Origin: Lineus longissimus
Taxonomy: Eukaryota; Nemertea; Pilidiophora; Heteronemertea; Lineidae
Assembly (NCBI RefSeq): GCF_910592395.1
Contig: NC_088316.1
Coordinates: forward strand, 13,328,001-13,392,000
Length of the DNA stretch: 64,000 nucleotides
Direction of reading: 5' to 3'
Below, in pieces: positions 10,095 to 19,782 of the stretch. The notes under the pieces were generated by a model. It ran no database searches and had not been told where the DNA came from. It was given only the letters and a program-made list of their open reading frames with translations. The translations under genes and the position numbers were made by a program. How positions within the stretch are numbered: position 1 is the stretch's first letter; each line of letters opens with the position of its first letter.

Positions 10095-11081
10095 TTAACC
10101 ACGTGGGAAGTGAAGAACCAGTATCAAATCCCTCCTGAATTTAGGACTACTGGCCAAATAAAGAAAGAAGTTGAGCGCATTATTCAAAGAACATAAATCT
10201 AGGGCTATTTCAAAAATGAAAGTGGTAAGGTCAGGCTGAGAAAACATCATGTACGCCAGACAACAATTCCAGCCAAAGAGTGTGTAAACAATGGTAAATG
10301 GTAAGAGGAAGATTAAAAGAGACACAGCCACAACTATTAATATTACGGTCATGGACCGTTCCTGCCTTTGGCGTGTTTTCGAACCTGCGATATCACAGTC
10401 CTGTAATTGTGAACTGTGTCTCTTCAGGCTGTATATTATTGCAATATTCATCAGAAATAGAAGTCCGATGGGAAGGAAAACGTCGAATACGGAGTTGATC
10501 ACATACCATGAGATAGCATACCAAACAAAGTAATGAGGCAAAACACAACTCTCTGTGGTAAACAGTCCGCCGCCATCTTGCTCCGCTGACCGGAAGCAGT
10601 TCGGCAGATAAATCAACACGTGCAAAACGATATTGACAATAACTTGGATTTTCGCTCGTTTCATCGTGCAAAACAGCGACGCCTTCAGGGGGAATCGAAC
10701 AACAATGAATCTGTCGATTGCAATGATTAAAACTTGCCAAATGGAAATACAAAAGACTGTGTTTGCGACGAAATAGAACAATTGACAATTTGAAATTCCG
10801 AAGGTGCGAGATTCGAGAATATCTGGTCTGAGGTTGATCAGCCACTGGGGCAGGTAGAGAGCAAGTAAGGGTAACGTGTCTGCGACTGCAAGGATTCTGA
10901 GGTAAAAACACATAACATTGTTTCGATTTGCTGGTAGATTCATGATGAGGAAACTCAAAGTGTTCCCGACGAGACCGACGACTATTAAGGTCGGGTAGGC
11001 ATACCCTCGCAGAACTGCCCGATAATAAGCATAATTAGAGGTCGTCCTCACCGTATCTGTCGCCTCCATTATTACAATCAT
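10095..11081 (-). CDS. class A (rhodopsin-like) GPCR, array copy 1
   Basis: The intronless 328-residue frame is a complete seven-transmembrane receptor, probably at the cell surface and coupled to G proteins. Visible marks are GLVGN in TM1 (Asn40), LAVAD in TM2 (Asp68), a likely disulfide pair Cys99 (TM3) and Cys179 (second outer loop), DRF at residues 123-125 in place of DRY, LPF in TM6 (Pro261), and NFFLY at 304-308 in place of NPxxY. Hydrophobic segments fall near 28-49, 59-80, 100-123, 143-162, 187-218, 246-268 and 287-310. The N-terminus is short, with no signal peptide. The start was chosen at the first ATG; Met5 is an alternative. The overall pattern, including the SSPKFRRDL tail, resembles invertebrate peptide receptors of the FMRFamide-receptor type, but the ligand is unknown. 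Confidence 0.9.
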   Translation of the reverse strand: MIVIMEATDTVRTTSNYAYYRAVLRGYAYPTLIVVGLVGNTLSFLIMNLPANRNNVMCFYLRILAVADTLPLLALYLPQWLINLRPDILESRTFGISNCQLFYFVANTVFCISIWQVLIIAIDRFIVVRFPLKASLFCTMKRAKIQVIVNIVLHVLIYLPNCFRSAEQDGGGLFTTESCVLPHYFVWYAISWYVINSVFDVFLPIGLLFLMNIAIIYSLKRHSSQLQDCDIAGSKTRQRQERSMTVILIVVAVSLLIFLLPFTIVYTLFGWNCCLAYMMFSQPDLTTFIFEIALDLCSLNNALNFFLYLASSPKFRRDLILVLHFPRG

Positions 11082-11310
11082 CGATAATGGTCTAGAGTAC
11101 GTATGCTAGCTTCGGACTTACATCTCCATAATCTGTTGAAGTATGTAGGAAGACAAAAGACGCAGTATCCCCAGGTGCAAAATGTTGGCCTGGACGAAAG
11201 TACGAGGACGAGCGAGCATTTCACATTATGATTTGAATGCGATGATCTTAGAATTAAACTGATGATTTAATGAAGATGAGTCTTATTTATTCTTGAATAC
11301 TAAGTACATG

Positions 11311-11318
11311 TATATATA
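11311..11318 (-). promoter_or_regulatory. TATA-like box of the GPCR units
   Basis: TATATATA lies 230 bp before the GPCR start codon in U1. The same site lies 224 bp before the start in U2 (14083), U3 (16854), U4 (20006), U5 (22283) and U6 (25036). The constant spacing and the conserved flank CTTCAGGGCTTCTC on the minus strand are what a core promoter would show. No transcript evidence is available, and conservation may reflect only the recent duplication. Confidence 0.4.
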
Positions 11319-11689
11319 GAGAAGCCCTGAAGCTAAATACAACATTTGTAAATAAATTGACCATTTTGTTATGCCTCGGATACCGCAACTAATTATATCA
11401 GACTCGCATGCTTTCTTGCAAGGAAACATGAGACCTTCATTCGAGATGCATTGATAATGTACAGTATGACGGTGATATTCAAAAATATACCTCTACGTGT
11501 TGACGAGTATGATTGATATCATCAAAGCAACCCAAAATACGTTTGGTTGCGTACCCTCCTGCTTGAATACCATCAATGCGTTAGAGTAACTGCAGCTTGA
11601 AGAAATCTCCTTACAAATTATCATCACGACCAAGTACGCTGTTCAACGATTGTTGAGGTTTTTTCGCCGTCAAAGAGGTTTGTTCGCCG

Positions 11690-11824
11690 TCAAAGAGGTT
11701 TTGCGTACATGTATGCCACTACTTGGACGAGTAATAACAGAACGGCCTCGACAAGGAGGAAATTACCAATTGCTGCAAGAACAAATACAAGTTGCGAGGT
11801 TTCGTTGCCTAAAATATTTTTCAT
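11690..11824 (-). CDS. small hydrophobic ORF in the conserved upstream block, U1
   Basis: The 44-residue frame starts at ATG and is mostly one long hydrophobic stretch (around LVFVLAAIGNFLLVEAVLLL). The same block lies upstream of every GPCR copy, but U1 lacks one base that the other five units carry, so the frame differs between units. It could be a decayed 5' exon, an upstream ORF in the receptor mRNA, or unselected DNA copied with the unit. The change of frame argues against a conserved protein. Confidence 0.25.
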   Translation of the reverse strand: MKNILGNETSQLVFVLAAIGNFLLVEAVLLLLVQVVAYMYAKPL

Positions 11825-12685
11825 TAATGGCCCATTAACGTCTAGCTTGTCAACTATCCGTCACCATCATGTTCATAGTGGCGAAGCATTACGCTACAGC
11901 TAAGAAAGAAAAGCATCGTTGCTGTTTCATTTCAATGCTTTGTCTGCAATAGAGGAAGCACGTTTGTCTGTCATTTGACCCTCGAGGCAAAATGGGGATG
12001 ACCAGCGACAACGATTTCTTTTCTTATATTTCAGGCCCGTGATCTCGGGACAGATCAGTCAAACGTGTAATATTTGAAGCTCACCTGAACTTTCTAAATC
12101 GAATTTTCTTACCCAGACACAGCTTTCCGGCAGAAACATATTTGCTGAGCAAGGATTTGTGTTCAGGTAGCATTAGCACTTTGTACCATTCAGGTGATAG
12201 TGGGGATATAATTTATAAACATCAGCGGAGGACAAAATGGGGCTCTCTAATTGCGGCATGAGAGGACGAGAGCTCACTTATTCTATCACTCAACCAACAA
12301 AAGGTTTCTGATGGTCAGACCACAAAAAATAGCAACAAACAGTGTTTTCTGTGGAACTTGTTGATGTGACCCCCAGGTACATTGTATCAATAATCTCAAA
12401 AATCGAAGCAGGGGAACTGCCCTATAAGCAGCACCCGTTATGAATGTCCATTTCGATATTTACGGACTTCTATTAGAAAGTCAAGTATGCATGTATCGGC
12501 GCTAACTATCAGCTGAAATAGATATTGCCTGACTGTATGGCTTCTCCCGCAATAAGTTCATCCTTTGCGTAAAACGCCAACTGACAGGAAAATGCTGTCC
12601 GACGGCGAAGTCATGACTCGAATAGTCCGCCACGGGCCGATTTATACATATTTATACATATTTATACCCGCCTCGTGCATTACAA

Positions 12686-12777
12686 TAGGGAGTTTTCGCA
12701 AAGCCCCCGAAACGCCAGCGTGAACGCCAATCTCATTGTTCGACCTCATGATAAAAATGTCGAACAATAGGATAGGC
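12686..12777. mobile_element. truncated foldback element in U2
   Basis: Left half of the element seen whole in U1 and U4. The same truncated form is at 15457-15548 (U3), 21381-21472 (U5) and 23639-23730 (U6), all broken at the same GGATAGGC point. One deletion therefore happened before these units multiplied. Confidence 0.75.
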
Positions 12778-12872
12778 TAGATTTTGCCACAACAGAATCC
12801 TTGATTTTTTCACGATAGTCATATATGTTTTTACTTGTCCCCGCTAACTTTCGAGTCAACGTGTTCTTTGAC

Positions 12873-13859
12873 TTAACCACGTGGGAAGTGAAGAAGTAGT
12901 ATCAAATCCCTCCTGAATTTAGGACTACTGGCCAAATAAAGAAAGAAGTTGAGCGCATTATTCAAAGAACATAAATCTAGGGCTATTTCAATAATGAAAG
13001 TGATAAGGTCAGGCTGAGAAAACATCATGTACGCCAGACAACAATTCCAGCCAAAGAGTACGTAAACAATAGTAAATGGTAAAAGGAAGATTAAAAGAGA
13101 CACAGCCACAACTACCAACAAAATGGTCATAGACCGTTCCTGCCTCTGGCGTGTTTTCGAACCTGCGATATCACAGTCCTGTAATTGTGAACTGTGTCTC
13201 TTCAGGCTGTATATTATTGCAATATTCATCAGAAATAGAAGTCCGATAGGAAGGAAAACGGCGACTACGGAGTTGATCAGATACAATGAGATATTATACC
13301 ACACGAAGTAATGAGGCAAAACACAACTGTCAGCTGTAAATAGTCCGGCACCATCTTGCTCCACTGTCCGGAAGCTGTCCGGCAGATATATCAACACGTG
13401 CAAAGCGATATTGACAACAATTTGGATTTTCGCTCGTTTCATTGTGCACAACCGCGACGCCTCTAAGGGGAATCTTACAACAATGAATCTGTCAATTGCG
13501 ATGACTAAAACCTGCCAAATCGAAATACAATATACTGTGTTTGCGACGAAATAGACCATTTGACAATTTGCCATTCCGAAGGTGCGAGATTCGAGAATAT
13601 CGGGTCTGAGGTTGATCAGCCACTTGGGCAGGTAGAGAGCAATTAAGGGTAACGTGTCTGCGACTGCAAGGATTCTGAGGTAAAAACACATAACATTGTT
13701 TCGATTTGCTGGTAGATTCATGATGAGGAAACTCAAAGTGTTCCCGACGAGACCGACAACTATTAAGGTCGGGTAGGCATACCCTCGCAGAACTGCCCGA
13801 TAATAAGCATAATTAGAGGTCGTCCTCACCGTATCTGTCGCCTCCATTATTACAATCAT
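12873..13859 (-). CDS. class A GPCR, array copy 2
   Basis: The frame is intact, at 328 residues, and has the same seven-segment layout as copy 1, including GLVGN, LAVAD, DRF and NFFLY. It differs mainly in TM3 and in the second outer loop, where copy 1 has LPNCFRSAEQDGGG and this copy has LPDSFRTVEQDGAG. That loop commonly lines the ligand pocket, so copies 1 and 2 may differ in ligand preference. TM5 carries SVVAVFLPIG where the other copies have Asp at the Ala position. Confidence 0.9.
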   Translation of the reverse strand: MIVIMEATDTVRTTSNYAYYRAVLRGYAYPTLIVVGLVGNTLSFLIMNLPANRNNVMCFYLRILAVADTLPLIALYLPKWLINLRPDILESRTFGMANCQMVYFVANTVYCISIWQVLVIAIDRFIVVRFPLEASRLCTMKRAKIQIVVNIALHVLIYLPDSFRTVEQDGAGLFTADSCVLPHYFVWYNISLYLINSVVAVFLPIGLLFLMNIAIIYSLKRHSSQLQDCDIAGSKTRQRQERSMTILLVVVAVSLLIFLLPFTIVYVLFGWNCCLAYMMFSQPDLITFIIEIALDLCSLNNALNFFLYLASSPKFRRDLILLLHFPRG

Positions 13860-15643
13860 CGATAATGGTCTAGAGTACGTATGCTGGCTTCGGACTTACA
13901 TCTCCATAATCTGTCGAAGTATGTAGGAAGACGAAAGACGCAGTATCCCCAGATACAAAATGTTGGCCTGGACGAAAGTACGAGGACGAGCGATCATTTC
14001 ACATTATGATTTGAATGCGATGATCTTAGAATTAAACTGATGATTCAATGAAGACGAATCTTATTTATTCTTGAATGCTAAGTATATATAGAGAAGCCCT
14101 GAAGCTAAATACAACATTTGTAAATAAATTGACCATTTTGTTATGCCTCGGATACCGCAACTAATTATATCAGACTCGCATGCTTTCTTGCAAGGAAACA
14201 TGAGACCTTCATTCGAGATGCGTTGATAACGTACAGTATGACGGTGATATTCAAAAGTATACGTCTACGTGTTGACGAGTATGTTTGATATCATCAAAGC
14301 AACCCAAAATACGTTTGGTTGCGTACCCTCCTGCTTGAATACCATCAATGCGTTAGAGTAACTGCAGCTTGAAGAAATCTCCTTACAAATTATCATCACG
14401 ACCAAGTACGCTGTTCAACGATTGTTGAGGTTGTCTCGCCGTCAAAGAGGTTTGTTCGCCGTCAAAGAGGTTTTGCGTACATGTATGCCACTTCTTCGAC
14501 GAGTAATAACAGAATGGCCTCGACAAGAAAGGAAATTACCAATTGCGGCAAGAACAAATACAAGTTGCGAGTTTTCGTTGCCTAAAATAGTTTTCATTAA
14601 TGGCCCATTAACGTCTAGCTTGTCAACTATCCGTCACCATCATGTTCATAGTGGCGAAGCATTACGCTACAGCTAAGAAGGAAAAGCATCGTTGCTGTTT
14701 CATTTCAATGCTTTGTCTGCAATAGAGGAAGCACGTTTGTCTGTCATTTGACCCTCGAGGCAAAATGGGGATGACCAGCGACATCGATTTCTTTTCTTAT
14801 ATTTCAGGCCCGTGATCTCGGGACAGATCAGTCAAACGTGTAATATTTGAAGCTCACCTGAACTTTCTAAATCGAATTTTCTTACCCAGACACAGCTTTC
14901 CGGCAGAAACATATTTGCTGAGCAAGGATTTGTGTTCAGGTAGCATCAGCACTTTGTACCGTTCAGGTGATAGTGGGGATATAATTTGCAAACATCAGCG
15001 GAGGACAAAATGGGGCTCTCTAATTGCGGCATGAGAGGACGAGAGCTCACTTAGTCTATCACTCAACCAACGAAAGGTTTCTGATGGTCAGACCACAAAA
15101 AATAGCAACAGACAGTGTTTTCTGTGGAACTTGTTGATGTGACCCCCAGGTACATTGTATCAATAGTCTCAAAAATCGAAGCAGGGGAACTGCCCTATAA
15201 GCAGCACCCGTTATGAATGTCCATTTCGATATTTACGGACTTCTATTAGAAAGTCAAGTATGCATGTATCGGCGCTAACTATCAGCTGAAATAGATATTG
15301 CCTGACTGTATGGCTCTCCCGCAATTAGTTCATCCTTTGCGTAAAACGCCAACTGACAGAAAATGCTGTCCGACTGCGAAGTCATGACTCGAATAGTCCG
15401 CCACGGGCCGATTTATACATATTTATACATATTTATACCCGGCTCGTGCATTACAATAGGGAGTTTTCGCAAAGCCCCCGAAACGCCAGCGTGAACGCCA
15501 ATCTCATTGTTCGACCTCATGATAAAAATGTCGAACAATAGGATAGGCTAGATTTTGCCATAACAGAATCCGTGATTTTTTCACGATAGTCATATATGTT
15601 TTTACTTGTCGCCCCTAACTTTCGAGTAGACGTGTTCTTTGAC

Positions 15644-16630
15644 TTAACCACGTGGGAAGTGAAGAAGTAGTATCAAATCCCTCCTGAATTTAGGACTACT
15701 GGCCAAATAAAGAAAGAAGTTGAGCGCATGATTCAAAGAACATAAATCTAGGGTTATTTCAATAATGAAAGTGATAAGGTCAGGCTGAGAAAACATCATG
15801 TCCGCCAGACAACAATTCCAGCCAAAGAGTACGTAAACAATAGTAAATGGTAAAAGGAAGATTAAAAGAGACACAGCCACAACTACCAACATGATGGTCA
15901 TAGACCGTTCCTGTCTTTGGCGTGTTTTCGAACTCGCGATATCACAGTCTTGTAACACTGAATTGTGCCGCTTGAGGCTGTAAATTATTGCAATGTTGAG
16001 CTGAAACAGAAGTCCGATAGGAAGAAAAACGTCAACTACGGACTTAATCACATACCATGAGGTATTATACCACGCGAAGTAAGGAGGCAAAACACAACTG
16101 TCAGCCGTAAATAGTCCGCCGCCATCTTGCTCCAATGTGCGGAAGCTGTCCGGCAGATATATCAACGCATGCAAAGCGATATTGACAACAACTTGGATTT
16201 TCGCTCGTTTCATTGTACACAACCGCGACGCCTCTAAGGGGAATCTTACAACAATGAATCTGTCTATTGCGATGACTAAAACCTGCCAAATTGAAATACA
16301 ATAGACTGTGTTTGCGACGAAATAGACCATTTGACAATTTGCCATTCCGAAGGTGCGAGATTCGAGAATATCGGGTCTGAGGTTGATCAGCCACTTGGGC
16401 AGGTAGAGAGCAAGTAAGGGTAACGTGTCTGCGACTGCAAGGATTCTGAGGTAAAAACACATAACATTGTTTCGATTTGCTGGTAGATTCATGATGAGGA
16501 AACTCAAAATGTTCCCGAAGAGACCGACAACTATTAAGGTCGGGTAGGCATACCCTCGCAGAACTGCCCGATAATAAGCATAATTAGAGGTCGTCCTCAC
16601 CGTATCTGTCGCCTCCATTATTACAATCAT
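15644..16630 (-). CDS. class A GPCR, array copy 3
   Basis: Intact 328-residue receptor. TM1 reads GLFGN where the others read GLVGN or GLIGN. From the second outer loop through the third inner loop (CVLPPYFAWYNTSWYV, then LLFQLNIAIIYSLKRHNSVL) it matches copy 6 and, over the LLFQLN to KRHNS part, also copy 7 at 28 kb. Near the C-terminus it has LNHALNFFLY where the others have LNNALNFFLY, and GWNCCLADMM where the others have GWNCCLAYMM. Confidence 0.9.
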   Translation of the reverse strand: MIVIMEATDTVRTTSNYAYYRAVLRGYAYPTLIVVGLFGNILSFLIMNLPANRNNVMCFYLRILAVADTLPLLALYLPKWLINLRPDILESRTFGMANCQMVYFVANTVYCISIWQVLVIAIDRFIVVRFPLEASRLCTMKRAKIQVVVNIALHALIYLPDSFRTLEQDGGGLFTADSCVLPPYFAWYNTSWYVIKSVVDVFLPIGLLFQLNIAIIYSLKRHNSVLQDCDIASSKTRQRQERSMTIMLVVVAVSLLIFLLPFTIVYVLFGWNCCLADMMFSQPDLITFIIEITLDLCSLNHALNFFLYLASSPKFRRDLILLLHFPRG

Positions 16631-17035
16631 CGATAATGGTCTAGAGTACGTATGCTGGCTTCGGACTTACATCTCCATAATCTGCTGAAGTATGTAGGAA
16701 GACGAAAGACGCAGTATCCCCAGGTACAAAATGTTGGCCTGGACGAAAGTACGAGGACGAGCGATCATTTCACAATATGATTTGAATGCGATGATCTTAG
16801 AATTAAACTGATGATTTAATGAAGATGAGTCTTATTTATTCTTGAATACTAAGTATATATAGAGAAGCCCTAAAGCTAAATACAACATTTGTGAATAAAT
16901 TGACCATTTTGTTATGCCTCGGATACCGCAACTAATTATATCAGACTCGCATGCTTTCTTGCAAGGAAACATGATACCTTCATTCGAGATGCATTAATAA
17001 TGTACAGTATGACGGTGATATTCAAAAGTATACGT

Positions 17036-17347
17036 CTACGTGTTGACGAGTATGATTGATATCATCAAAGCAACCCAAAATACGTTTAGTTGCGTACCCT
17101 CCTGCTTGAATACCATCAATGCGTTAGAGTAACTGCAGCTTGAAGAAATCTCCTTACAAATTATCATCACGACCAAGTACCTGTTCAACGATTGTTGAGG
17201 TTTTCTCGCCGTCAAAGAGGTTTTGCGTACATGTATGCCACTACTTCGATGAGTAATAACAGAACGGCCTCTACAAGGGAGGAAATTACCAATTGCGGCA
17301 AGAACAAATACAAGTTGCGAGTTTTCGTTGCCTAAAATATTTTTCAT
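17036..17347 (-). CDS. 103-residue ORF in the conserved upstream block, U3
   Basis: The frame starts MKNILGNENSQLVFVLAAIG and runs to residue 103. A closely related 103-residue frame lies at 22465-22776 in U5. It contains a hydrophobic N-terminal stretch, then a basic region with SLTARKPQQS, then a second hydrophobic end (VFWVALMISIILV). U2, U4 and U6 break the frame because of a 22-bp duplication. I recognise no family; a decayed exon or unselected DNA is as likely as a small gene. Confidence 0.25.
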   Translation of the reverse strand: MKNILGNENSQLVFVLAAIGNFLPCRGRSVITHRSSGIHVRKTSLTARKPQQSLNRYLVVMIICKEISSSCSYSNALMVFKQEGTQLNVFWVALMISIILVNT

Positions 17348-18190
17348 TAATGGCCCATTAACGTCTAGCTTGTCAACTATCCTTTACCATCATGTTCATA
17401 GTGGCGAAGCATTACGCTACAGCTAAGAAGGAAAAGCATCGTTGCTGTTTCATTTCAATGCTTTGTCTGCAATAGAGGAAGCACGTTTTTCTGTCATTTG
17501 ACCCTCGAGGCAAAATGGGGATGACCAGCGACAACGATTTCTTTTCTTATATTTCAGGCCCGTGATCTCGGGACAGATCAGTCAAACGTGTAATATTTGA
17601 AGCTCACCTGAACTTTCTAAATCGAATTTTCTTACCCAGACACAGCTTTCCGGCAGAAACATATTTGCTGAGCAAGGATTTGTGTTCAGGTAGCATCAGC
17701 ACTTTGTACCATTCAGGTGATAGTGGGGATATAATTTATAAACATCAGCGGAGGACAAAATGGGGCTCTCTAATTGCAGCATGAGAGGACGAGAGCTCAC
17801 TTATTCTATCACTCAACCAACGAAAGGTTTCTGATGGTCAGACCACAAAAAATAGCAACAAACAGTGTTTTCTGTGGAACTTGTTGATGTGACCCCCAGG
17901 TACATTGTATCAATAGTCTCAAAAATCGAAGCAGGAAAACTGCCCTATAAGCAGCACCCGTTATGAATGTCCATTTCGATATTTACGGACTTCTCTTAGA
18001 AAGTCAAGTATGCATGTACCGGCGCTAACTATCAGCTGAAATAGATATTGCCTGACTGTATGGCTTCTCACGCAATTAGTTCATCCTTTGCGCAAAACGC
18101 CAACTGACAGGAAAATGCTGTCCGACTGCGACGTCATGACTCGAATAGTCCGCCACGTGCCGATTTATGCACCCGGCTCGTGCATTACAA

Positions 18191-18321
18191 TAGGGAGTTT
18201 TCGCAAAGCCCCCGAAACTCCAGCGTGAACGCCAATCTCATTGTTCGACCTCATGATAACAATGTCGAACAATGGGATAGGCGTTCACTTGAGGTTTCGG
18301 GGGCTTTGCGAAAACTCTCTA
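18191..18321. mobile_element. foldback MITE-like element in U4
   Basis: Second complete copy of the U1 element, at the same place in the unit and nearly identical. It was copied with the unit rather than inserted separately. Confidence 0.75.
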
Positions 18322-18390
18322 CTCCCGAGTTGGCCCCCGGGCCGTTACTGGGAAATATTGGCTTCACGCTGGACGCCTATCATGTCTTCA

Positions 18391-18512
18391 ATTGATCGAG
18401 ATATCATCTCGAGCGATCGAGATAATTATTTCTCGATCGATTGAAGTCTCGATAGGTGACCAGATAATATCTCGATCGATTGAGATGATAAGTCCATCAA
18501 TCGAGATATTTC
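18391..18512. repeat. ATCGAGATA palindrome cluster in U4
   Basis: Counterpart of the U1 cluster. Relative to U1 it has two extra T residues in the central palindrome and a few substitutions, so the perfect symmetry is lost. Confidence 0.7.
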
Positions 18513-18795
18513 AGGAAAACCATTTTAGTTCATGTTAAAAAATAATCTTGCGATGTTCTTTCTGGAGTTGGGCTTCGATTTATAAATGTTCATAAATCAT
18601 TTGCCGAATGAATCTGGAAGTGCACAATAATGACCAAAATTACATGAACATTTAACACTTTGTTGAATATCCAGAACGGATCAGATTATCCCCAGGCAAC
18701 TCCTTTTTGCCACAACAGGATCCGTAATTTTTTCACGATAGTCATATATGTTTTTACTTGTCCCCGCTAACTTTAGAGTCGACGTGTTCTTTGAC

Positions 18796-19782
18796 TTAAC
18801 CACGTGGGAAGTGAAGAACCAGTATCAAATCCCTCCTGAATTTAGGACTACTGGCCAAATAAAGAAAGAAGTTGAGCGCATTATTCAAAGAACATAAATC
18901 TAGGGCTATTTCAATAATGAAAGTGATAAGGTCAGGCTGAGAAAACATCATGTACGCCAGACAACAATTCCAGCCAAAGAGTATGTAAACAATGGTAAAT
19001 GGTAAGAGGAATATTAAAAGAGACACAGCCACAACTACCAACATGATGGTCATAGACCGTTCCTGCCTCTGGCGTGTTTTCGAACCTGCGATATCACAGT
19101 CCTGTAATTGTGAACTGTGTCTCTTCAGGCTGTATATTATTGCAATATTCATCAGAAATAGAAGTCCGATAGGAAGGAAAACGTCGACTACGGAGTTGAT
19201 CAGATACAATGAGATATTATACCACGCGAAGTAATGAGGCAAAACACAACTGTCAGCTGTAAATAGTCCGGCACCATCTTGCTCCACTGTCCGGAAGCTG
19301 TCCGGCAGATATATCAACACGTGCAAAGCGATATTGACAACAACTTGGATTTTCGCTCGTTTCATTGTACACAACCGCGACGCCTCTAAGGGGAATCTTA
19401 CAACAATGAATCTGTCGATTGCGATGACTAAAACCTGCCAAATCGAAATACAATATACTGTGTTTGCGACGAAATAGACCATTTGACAATTTGCCATTCC
19501 GAAGGTGCGAGATTCGAGAATATCGGGTCTGAGGTAGATCAGCCACTTGGGCAGGTAGAGAGCAATTAAGGGTAACGTGTCTGCGACTGCAAGGATTCTG
19601 AGGTAAAAACACATAACATTGTAACGATTTGCTGGTAGATTCATGATGAGGAAACTTAAAGTGTTCCCGATGAGACCGACAACTATTAAGGTCGGGTAGG
19701 CATACCCTCGCAGAACTGCCCGATAATAAGCATAATTAGAGGTCGTCCTCACCGTATCTGTCGCCTCCATTATTACAATCAT
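18796..19782 (-). CDS. class A GPCR, array copy 4
   Basis: Intact 328-residue receptor. Its second outer loop is of the copy 2 type (LPDSFRTVEQDGAG), and TM5 reads SVVDVFLPIG. It has Tyr in ANRYN where the others have ANRNN, and WLIYLRP where the others have WLINLRP. Although its unit is of the U1 type outside the gene, its coding sequence is closer to copy 2, which shows mixing between units. Confidence 0.9.
   Translation of the reverse strand: MIVIMEATDTVRTTSNYAYYRAVLRGYAYPTLIVVGLIGNTLSFLIMNLPANRYNVMCFYLRILAVADTLPLIALYLPKWLIYLRPDILESRTFGMANCQMVYFVANTVYCISIWQVLVIAIDRFIVVRFPLEASRLCTMKRAKIQVVVNIALHVLIYLPDSFRTVEQDGAGLFTADSCVLPHYFAWYNISLYLINSVVDVFLPIGLLFLMNIAIIYSLKRHSSQLQDCDIAGSKTRQRQERSMTIMLVVVAVSLLIFLLPFTIVYILFGWNCCLAYMMFSQPDLITFIIEIALDLCSLNNALNFFLYLASSPKFRRDLILVLHFPRG

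Larger units (their letters stand above)
8786..12124. repeat. GPCR tandem unit U1 (~3.34 kb)
   Basis: This is the first of six units that each begin at TTCCGGCAGAAACATATTTG. In order, each unit has a 5' block with AGCAGCACCCGTTATGAATG, a foldback element (complete or truncated), the GPCR gene on the minus strand, a TATA-like site and a conserved upstream block. U1 keeps the complete foldback and about 420 bp to its right that U2, U3, U5 and U6 lack. Its left boundary is slightly diverged from the internal junctions, as expected at the edge of an array. Confidence 0.85.
12125..14897. repeat. GPCR tandem unit U2 (~2.77 kb)
   Basis: The unit lacks the right half of the foldback element and the palindrome cluster: the sequence jumps from GGATAGGC (ends 12777) straight to a TTTTGCCACAACAG block. 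It carries the 12-bp repeat TTTATACATATT near 12642-12668. In its 5' block, CCGCAATAAG and GACGGCGAAG are shared with U6 rather than with its neighbour U3. Confidence 0.85.
14898..17647. repeat. GPCR tandem unit U3 (~2.75 kb)
   Basis: Its 5' block matches U5 (GGCTCTCCCGCAATTAG and ACTGACAGAAAATGC are shared by these two). Its upstream block has a single copy of TCGCCGTCAAAGAGG, whereas U1, U2, U4 and U6 have it twice in tandem. The diverged block near 30.1 kb also has one copy, so the single form is ancestral. Confidence 0.85.

Noticed and set aside
10393-10911. 172-codon frame on the minus strand inside GPCR copy 1, with shorter versions in the other copies
   Set aside because: It is an overlapping frame of the receptor gene; similar overlaps recur only because the units are duplicates.
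11650-11903. plus-strand frames of 62-109 codons in the upstream block of several units
   Set aside because: They are antisense to the conserved block, vary in length with the 22-bp duplication and have no recognisable domain.
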